Of a DNA stretch of 64,000 bases, positions 35,801 to 44,800 are shown in pieces; positions within the stretch are counted from its first letter, which is position 1; the number at the start of each line of letters is the position of its first letter. The notes under the pieces are model-generated. The model ran no database searches. It was given only the letters and a program-made list of their open reading frames with translations, and was not told the DNA's origin. The DNA comes from Serinus canaria (taxonomy: Eukaryota > Chordata > Aves > Passeriformes > Fringillidae): assembly GCF_022539315.1 (NCBI RefSeq), contig NC_066315.1, forward strand, positions 48,093,174 through 48,157,173, in the 5' to 3' direction. The translations under genes and the position numbers were made by a program.

Positions 35801-38800
35801 AGCAAGAATATTGTCCACAGGGACCTCAAACCAGAGAATCTCTTGGTAAGTATTGTCAAACATTTGCATTTGTGCAGGAATTGAATTTATTTTTCTTCCA
35901 ATTACAATTCTTTGAATTGTTTTAAGCAAATCCCATACAGAAATAATGTACTGTGGCAGGACTGTTTGAAAAAATGGGTACAAGTTTGGAGTGAAATTAC
36001 AATTGCAGTTTGTTTTACATAGATCTGCTGTGCATTGCAAATAGCAGTGGTTGTAGAAAGGAATTAAAGTAAAAATCATCAGATGTTCAGGTAGTGGGCA
36101 TTTTTATTTTTCAGAAATCAAACCTGTTACTTAGCGTCTGACTTTTAGGCGTCCAAGGATGAATCATAAAACATCTTCCTTTCAGACTAAAGGTTATTAA
36201 AATTGCTAAATTATCTTATTTATTTGTTGGACTTTATGTCCACTGCATTTGTATGTCTTGCAGACTAGTGTGCTAGTCCTCTAATATAGTGATTTCTATC
36301 TTGTGACAATTTCTTTGCTTAGAAGCAGAGATATTATGCAGTTGATTGAAATAATCCGACAGTAAAATGTTTTGGTGAATACAGCATTAAAGTCAGCTCA
36401 AATAGTAACTTCATGCCAAAGAGAAAAATTCTTGTTTCCATCACATTTCTGAGGCTGTATTCTTTGCATCCAGCACTGAAGTCAATAGAGTTATTGACAT
36501 GTGTGAATATGCATAGAAATATTTGTAGTATTGACACGTCACAATTGTAGAACTTCACATTGTAGACTGTAACAGTAAACAACTCTCCCTTGCTAAGTGT
36601 GTGTTACACTTTTGTATTAGGGTTCCAAATTTCCTGATGAACAGATAAATAACAAGTATTTGCCAGTCTTTAATAAATTGGATTTTATCAGCTTTTTGGA
36701 AGTTCAAGGTTGGCCAAACAAACAAACAAAAAAAAAATAGATTTAGTCTTATGGGCCATTCAGTGCTTTTAAGAAAATTAATTTTGCACAGGGATCAATG
36801 TGAATTTCTGGAGAAAAGCAGCAGTGTAGCCGCAAGGATAATGCAGAGGCTGCACAAGGCTAGGCTGGAACAGTTTGCTCCCAAATCTTTAAACTAAGCA
36901 ATAGCATCTTTATTAGGTCCTGCTATGAATCCTGCTTAGTTTAATGAAAATCTTTGGTGTGTAATGTAAATCTTCGTGTGTGATCTCTGTGTAAATTAAG
37001 GAATGAATGCAACTCTGAATGCAGTGGATGCAACTGGCTGGTTTGCAGGAAGAAGTGGGCTTGTGGGTCCTGACTTTGTGTTTCATTTGCACAAAGTTGA
37101 ACGAAACTTCACATAGAACTGCATGGCTTTTTCCAGAAGCTGATTTTCCATTATGAAAATCCTGCTCTTTCCTATTTGCTGAAAATAAGCTAGTGCTCAG
37201 TGAAACACCTGAGATCTGATGCTTAATTTTCCTCCCTAATACATAATAATTACAGTGATGTAGATAAGCAAAGAAGGGCAAGATAAAGGTCTGCTCCGAT
37301 TGTTTTCACATTTAGTTCACATAACTGCAAAACAGAGAATGCTGGGCAGTGGCAGCATTGTGTAGCTCTGAAATAATCATGTTGCCCCTTCTGAAAGTCA
37401 GAATACAATTTTCAAGGACAGAGCAGCTCCCAGACTGTAGGTATTTTGTTGTACAAGAACAGTGTTACCTAAACACTGCAGGAAATAAAATTTTACCTGT
37501 TCTAGTTTCAACTTTCTGTTAATTTTTTGTGCGCACCAGTATTAGATACCATGTACACAAAGTACACTTTAGAAAAGCAAGTCTATTCAACCATGCTCCT
37601 GATAGTATTGAATAGGTCAGCTGTTATCTAATAAGTATTCCTATGAAGACAGGCCATTTGAGCAAGATTCTGGGGTTTCTGTCTTTTTAGTGTGCAGCCT
37701 CTGTCTCCTTAGAGTGCCTGGGGCAGCAAAGTTGGAGGGAGAGCTGCCACTAATCTTTCCATCAGCCAGTGCTGAACAGTAACAAACAGCATTGAAGCAA
37801 TTTCATGGGTTCATTGACTGTTGGTGGAGCCGGAGCATCAGGAGATGAAGCAAAGTGCTTCAGGTTCCAGCATCCTGCAGAGATGTCCCTGTTTGTGGGA
37901 TACCTCTTTTTACACTGAGGATGTTTAAATCTGAATTAGTCTACCTAGACTTTGTACACAAAGGTCAAAATATAAACATGTACTTTTAGGCTGTTGGCTT
38001 TTTTGTCCTACTTTGGGTCATCTTTTGGTCAGGTGATCTTCTAATCTTTATCTACTGTTTTTCCCCTTCAAGAAAATGGGAAGGGGAAGAGTAAGGATCC
38101 TTGGTCTATTTTACTAAGGAAACGTGTATGTCTATTCTGAACCTGCTTTGTGTGAGAATCTAACCCTGTTCCTAATGGCTTTTAAACATATTGGCTAATT
38201 GTCATAAGAGATGACAAGCAACAATCTGGGAAAAAGTATTTAATGAAAATAAGTTTCATGAAAATAAGCCATTAGGGAAAGAAGGAAAACAGTTTCTGTC
38301 CTCACAGAGGAAAAGATAGAAATACACTTTGATGTCTAGTAACTTGTAAAATTATTGGCACAAGAGAAAGTTGGAAACCTGATGTAGCTATTACTTCACT
38401 GCACTTCAGTTTCTCTTCTGGAACTGTTCTCTAGTTATAAACTTCTGTGCCAGGCCACCATCATCCTTTCTGCTTTTTCCCCTCCCTCTTTCACTACTGT
38501 GTCTGCCCACATTGATCAGGCTCCTCACAGCATAGCTGAGAGGCAGAAGGGTGGTGACTTGCGCTACAAAAACAAAATCTGTTTGACAGCTGGTGTGAAG
38601 ACAGCTGCTACGACTCCCTCCCATCTGCTAACAGAATCACCTCATCTAGGACTAGGTGTTCAGCAAGAAAACCTTTGCTGCCAAGGATGGGCAATGTGGT
38701 GTGTTTGGTCTCACAAGTGAAGTCAGTCACTTCTTTCATGCTACCTCATGGAGCAAGATTTTCTGGCAAGGTTTTTAGTTAAGGGACTGTTTAATTCTAC

Positions 38801-41800
38801 AGCTGCTGGCTTTTCTTCACTTGTGAGTGAGAAATTAATGCCCAAAATGTGGAGTTGTTTTTCCATGTTGTAGCTGTAAAAGACATAAAGTCACCCCTTT
38901 TTAGGGGTAAGGGAGAGGGCTGCATTTGTCATTGTGTACTCATCTCATTGTACATTTCCCTCGCATGCTAATGTGCTAGTTCTTCAACAGTCAACTCATA
39001 AATGTTATAGCTTTTTATGCATTTGAGGTTGCCCCCCTGCTTCTTTTTCTGTCTCTCAAGTTTTCGTATATGTGTGAGAACTTCAAGTATAGCCTTTCTG
39101 CCCTTGAACTTTGTGACACTATTTACATATATACAAAGAACTGTCCATTTTCCAACACTATTTACATTTATACAAAGCACTGCCAGTTTCCTGAGTGCAT
39201 GTGAGTCAAACTCCTGTTTAACTGCTTACCTGTCATAACTTTCAGAATTTTCTGTAAGATTTTTCATAGAGATTCTTCTAGCTAGCAGCAAGGGATGTCT
39301 GAAACTCAAATATGTAAGCAGTAATTTTTCTTAAGCTCTGTTTCCCCTATATAAAATGTCACATGGGTTAACTGGCTTTCATGATGACCATAAGAAGAAT
39401 CTGCACTGCTATATACATGTGCATACAGAGAACTATTAATGTCTTAAATCATTATTTAAGCACACTGATGGATTTCACAAGGTAAATATGAAATCAAAGA
39501 AGGCCATTAATTATTGGGAGTCATCCACAGACAGGACAGAAGGAGACAGATACTTTTTTTTTTCCCTTTGAAGATGAATTTGCCCTTATATTATAATCTT
39601 CTGGTTGTATGGCTGGCATAGCTAGAAATCCTCAGGCAATATTCTAGTATTCTGACATGTCATCTATATTTGAGTAAGTAGAATGCAATTGACTTGACTG
39701 CCTTTAGTCCAAGGCCACCAGATGCTGTATTTCTATGGCCTAAGTTGGCTGTCTATAGCAAGTGTATGAAGTGTACTGGTCCTTCTTACCTCAATTTAGT
39801 CTATAGGCAGGCAGCACTATTTTTGCTTTGTTCTCACAATTGCATGGAATACATACTGTGGATGTCAGAGGTTTGATTTCTCTTGAGCAGGTTGTGCATT
39901 TCTGTAATACTTCTATGAGGAAGTAGCCTGGCCTTGGGAATGATGAAAAAGAATTTGAGAAGCTTTTGTTTCTACAGTGAAGCATACTTGCATACTCAAG
40001 ATGATGCCAGCTGATGGAAAGGTAGACCAGACAGTAGGAAGTTGGGGATGAAGGGAATTCTCTGAGCTGACTGAGTTGTTCTGAGCACAGTGTTAGTGAA
40101 GCTGCTGAGAAGTTCTGGGGTGAGAGTTTCAGGCTTGCTGACAGGCTACATGCTGTCTCTGAAGTGATTGTCACAAAGTTGTGAAAATTTACCCACTGTG
40201 CCTGCTGTTCTTACCTGCTCACTTGTTAAGTAAAGTGGCAGCTCAGTGGTTTTGTCCTGAAAGAACAGATGGTGCTGTGTTGCCACCTTGTGCTGTAAGG
40301 GGAGATTAGGCGTCTGGCATCTTGAGAAAAGAAAAAGTGCAACAGTGCATTTTACAAAGCAAAATCCTGAAGATTTTGGGATTAAGACTATTGTGTTCTC
40401 CGCCCTTCCCACCACCCTGCTGTTTTCTAAAAGTATATATAAATAGTTTCAGTATCGTTTGTCTTAGTACAGTAGCATGCAGGGTAGTTGAAATTCCATG
40501 TGACATGCTTTTCTTATATAATTAAAAAAAATATACATATAGAATAGGAAAATACATTCATGCTCATATTTTTGTATTGCATATAAAATTGAGCATTTCA
40601 ATTGTGAATTTTTGTAACATCTTACTACTATTACCCCTATTGGTAGAATATAAATTCTATAGATAGATGTTGTTCTACAAAACAAGTGTTATTTTTATAA
40701 TTTTTTCTGTCATTTTTGTCAGTTTGTGTCCACAGTGTATGATAGCAAAAGATTGTCACATAATTGCCTAATAAAATAGAGAAAATGGCTGTGGCATTTT
40801 AGCTGCTTCTTGCAGAAGTTTTGACTGCATGGTTGTAGTAAAATTTGAAAGTTTATTTTTTCAAGTAAAAATATTTTTACATGGAAGAGCAGAGAAAAAA
40901 AAAAAAAGGCCAAAATACTTTGCTTAATCAAAACTAGAAGAGTGCACAAGGGCACTGCTGGTTCATGGAAAACTTCTTGTCCCCCAGGACCCCCAGCTCC
41001 TTCTCTGCAGAGCTGCTTTCCAGCTGGTCAGCTCCCAGTCTGTACTGATGCATGGGTTATTCCTGCCCAGGTTTTGCGGCCTGCACTTGTCTTTGTTAAA
41101 TTTCAAAAGGTTTTACCCTGCCTGTCTCTCAGGTCTGTTGAGATCCTTCTAAATGGCCACAAAACATTCTGGGGCATCCGTCACTCCTCCTAGTTTTGTG
41201 CATTAAAAAAAAAAAAAAAAAAAGGTTAAAAGGGAGTAGTAGGCTTTACTGTATTATTTTGTAATGCAATCCTTTTTTGTCTCTTAAAAAGAAGAAAAAA
41301 AACCCCACCAAAGTTGGAGCTGAACCCATTTTGCTTAATCAAAATTGGATGCGTACTTACAGTTTCCATAAAGATGATTAACGGTGATTAGTCAACTGTA
41401 AAGTATAAGAGCAAATGCTGTCACATCCGTGTCTTTAGTTATCTGGTAATAGAGACCATCCTGAATTTAGAAAGCCATGATGGCTTTCTTAATTCAGGAT
41501 GGTGAAATATGAGATATTAAAGCACGGAGTATACCTGTTACATTATATTCCAGTTTGTCCATTCAAAACCAGGTTTACTTGCCTTTTTTGTAGACATTTT
41601 AGCTGCTGATCTGTTCCCCATAATTCCAGGGACAAACAATTTTTCATTTAAAGGAAATTAATGACTTTTTTTACTTCTCAAAGAATATTTGAGTGTCAGT
41701 CACTAGTAGTAAGCATACTGATTTATTTAATTATACTGCTTCATTGCTTATGACTTTGCCATTGAATATGGAATCTTAGAATGGCTTGAGTTGGAAGAGA

Positions 41801-44800
41801 TCTTTAAAGGTCATCTGGCCCAAGCCCTTGTAATGAGCAGGGACATCTTAACTACAGCAGATTGCTCAGAGCCCTGTCCAGCCTGACTTGGAGTGTTCTC
41901 AGGGATAGAGTACCTACCACTTCTGTGGGCATCCTATTCTGGTGTTTTGCTACCCTCATCATAAAATACTTCTTTTTAGTATCTAGTCCAAATCTACTCT
42001 CCTTCAGTTTAAAGTTACTGCCCCTTGTCTTATTGCTGCAGGCCCTGCTAAAAAGCCTGTCCCCATCTTACTTTTAAGCCCCGTTTAGTTATTGAAAGGC
42101 CACAGTAAGGTCTGTCTGGAATGTTATTTTCTTCAGGCTGAACAACCACAACTCTTGCAGCCTTTCCTCACAGGAGGGATGCTCCATCCCTCTTTACTGG
42201 CCTTCCCCTGGTTTCACTGCAACAGGTCCGTGTCTTTCCTGTGCTGGGACCCCAGAGCTGGACTCCTGTTGAGGTCTCACCAGAGCAGAGCAGAGGGACA
42301 GAATCCCCTCCCTTGCCTTGCTGGCCACACTGCTTTGAATGCAGCCCAGGATATGGTTGGCTTTCTGGACTGCAGCTGCCCATTGCCAGCTCATTCCAGT
42401 TTTTCATCCACCAGCTACCCAAAATTGCTCTTCTCAGGGCTGTTCTCAATCCATAACCCAGTCTGTATTGATACCAGGGATTGCCCCAGCTCAGGTGTAG
42501 GATCCTGCACTTGTCCTTGCTGAACGTCACAAGGCTCAACCTTCTTGAGCTTGTTCAGGTGCTTGTTCAGGATGACATCCCATCCTCCAGACATGTCAAA
42601 CTCATCACTCAGCCTGGTGTTGCTTGCCAGCTGGCTGAGGGAGTGCTCAATCCCACTGTCTATGTCATTAACATTGCATTTCTTAAAATTACCCTTCATT
42701 AACTGCATATAAAGTATCACTAAAGACCAGTGCATACAAAATTAGAATTGGAGAAGGTGTTTTGACTACTTGCCAGGTGGATGTAGGAGATGGGAACTGC
42801 TGAAAAGGCCCAAATAGAAGGTCATTCTGCATGAACCTATTTCTATATCTCTTGCTGTGTGATGACCATTAATAACCTAGTTTCAGGGCAGCAGGTAGAG
42901 TTGCAGAGTAATTTGAAAAGAACATAAAGCTTTTATTGGTTTCTATTTTGTTGTTAGACCACTATGATGGAGATGCACTTTCCATGTGTCCTGGTTTTAG
43001 CTGGTGCAGTGCTGTATTTTAGATTTAGTATGAGATTAACATTGATAACTGATGTTTTGGTTGTTGCTCAGCACTGCTTATCCTAAGTCAAGGAATTCTC
43101 AGTGCCCCATGTTCTGCCAGGTAGCAGGTGTACCAAAAGTTGGGAGGGAGCATGGCCAGGGCAGCTGACCCAAAAGCATATTCCATGCCATGGAACATTA
43201 TGCTCAGTAAATAAACTGAGGAGAGTTGGCCAGGAGTTGCTGGGTTGTGCTGGGGGATGGGCTGGGCATCAGTGGGCAGTGAGCAATTGTATTGTGCAGC
43301 ATTTGTTTTTCTTGGGTTTTATTCCTTTCTCTTGCTCTCTTTCCCTGTCCCCCCTTTTCATTATTATTATTTGTTGATATTCCTACTGTTATTATTATAC
43401 TTTAATAAATTATTATTATTATACTTTAATAATTTCAGTTGTTAATTTTTTCTTATATCAACCCACTGCTTTTTGGGTTCTCCTTCCCATCCCACTGTGG
43501 GCAGATGGGGGATGAGCAACTAAGTACCACATGAGCAGTCATGTGGTACTTAGTTGCTATCTGGAGCTAAAAAACAAAATCAGTAGTTTACATGGGCTCA
43601 TTGCATTGAAGTCCACAGCACTCTTCTTTACTTTCCCAGGGAAAAAGAACAGTTTATTTTCTCAAGAGGAAATAATAGTATTTAATTGACTCTCGGTTAT
43701 TTTTTTTGTTCCTTCTATTAATTTCTTGGGAATTGCAGTGCGCCAGAGTTTGTAGAGCAAAGTTTTCTTTTTTCCATAATTGCTTATCCTCTTAAATAAA
43801 TGCACCCTCTTCGTGTATGGGGAAAAGAGCCATGTGCTGAAGACTGCTTCCATTATTAGTACTATTATTAGAACTTCCTCCTGTTTAATTTTCCGCTTCC
43901 TTTATATTTTGTTGTTTTAAAATGCATCTGGACTAAACATATATATGTATTTTGATTTGGATATAGGTTCAGCACAATGCAGATAAATCTACTACACTGA
44001 AACTGGCAGACTTCGGCCTTGCTAAGCAGGTTACAAAACCCATATTTACTGTCTGTGGAACACCAACGTATGTTGCTCCTGAAATACTTGCTGAGAAGGG
44101 TGAGTGTATGTATTTTTAATTTCTCTTAAATCCTTCAATTATGCTGAACTTTCTAATAATGGAAGTAGTCCAGAATGTTTCAACCTACTGAAATGTCTTT
44201 TCAGGGTAGGAGGTTGGCTAGCAATGCAATTTGGGAAGGGAAACCTCTTAGTTTTTAACAAACACGAGCATGACATCAGTTATATTTGCATTATTAGTGT
44301 CTGTGCTAATATATCACTGACTTCCAAGCAGATAAGCCATAAAATATCATAGATAATAATAGCTGAAGGGGGGCAGATTACCAAAACTTGATGTTAAAAC
44401 ACAAGAGTAGCCAGCCCCATTTCATTACTGTAATCCAAACAACTTTCCAAATCCCCGATGATGCAGAATCATTGTGAATGTATACATTAAAATTATTTAA
44501 CATTTCAAAACATGTTTTGCATCAAAATGAATTTTGAAGATTTCATCTCCAAAAAGATTCAGACCTGGAAGAAGTGAGTTTTGTTGGTGACTCAAACAAA
44601 TCTATTTCTGGCTTTTGTTCTGTGGAGCTGGGTTGCACATCTCCAGTTATATCCAATTTCAATGGAAACTTGGAACTCTTAGTTCTTTTTTGAAGGGAAT
44701 CTGAGGATGACTATTTTAGAAATACGTGCCCTGTTTTCTCAATAAGTCTCCAGTTGAAACTGGCCTTGTGAGACAGTGTTTGTGAAAGATGTTTTGGAAA

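Larger units (their letters stand above)
42987..43579 (+). mobile_element. Solo LTR, ERVL-type, in DCLK3 intron 2
   Basis: It begins TGTCCTGGTTTTAGCTGG, a start I recognise from a common avian ERVL LTR. It continues with AAAAGTTGGGAGGGAGCATGG-like sequence, GGGCAGCTGACCCAAAAGC and ATGCTCAGTAAATAAACTG. An ATT-rich block follows, then TTATATCAACCCACTGC, CCCATCCCACTG and GTGGTACTTAGTTGC near the 3' end. The 3' boundary is frayed and no clear target duplication was found. It is on the same strand as DCLK3, so its own poly(A) or splice signals could act on the transcript. A novel inverted duplication sits at 43515-43558. Confidence 0.82.
35846..43966 (+). other. DCLK3: DCLK3 intron 2 (8.1 kb)
   Basis: This phase 0 intron separates the HRD-containing exon from the DFG-containing exon. 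It is the most repeat-laden part of the gene. It holds a 39-bp tandem duplication (39116-39193), two independent minus-strand CR1 copies (40944-41200 and 41770-42700), an A19 tract, and an ERVL-type solo LTR (42987-43579). It also holds long inverted repeats at 41455-41503 and 43515-43558. No extra exon was recognised. Confidence 0.8.

Noticed and set aside
37338..37375. Short resemblance to the start of U4 snRNA (GGGCAGTGGCAGCATTGTGTAG)-like sequence
   Set aside because: Similarity covers only about 20 bases, with no downstream stem-loop, Sm site or 3' end.
41455..41503. Hairpins at 23330, 41455 and 43515 as microRNA precursors
   Set aside because: Loops of 1-4 nt and stems of 20-24 bp lack the terminal loop and lower stem that processing requires.
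42092..42735. Frames of 70-143 codons on both strands
   Set aside because: They lie inside a decayed CR1 fragment and match its 3' region, not an intact reverse transcriptase or host gene.
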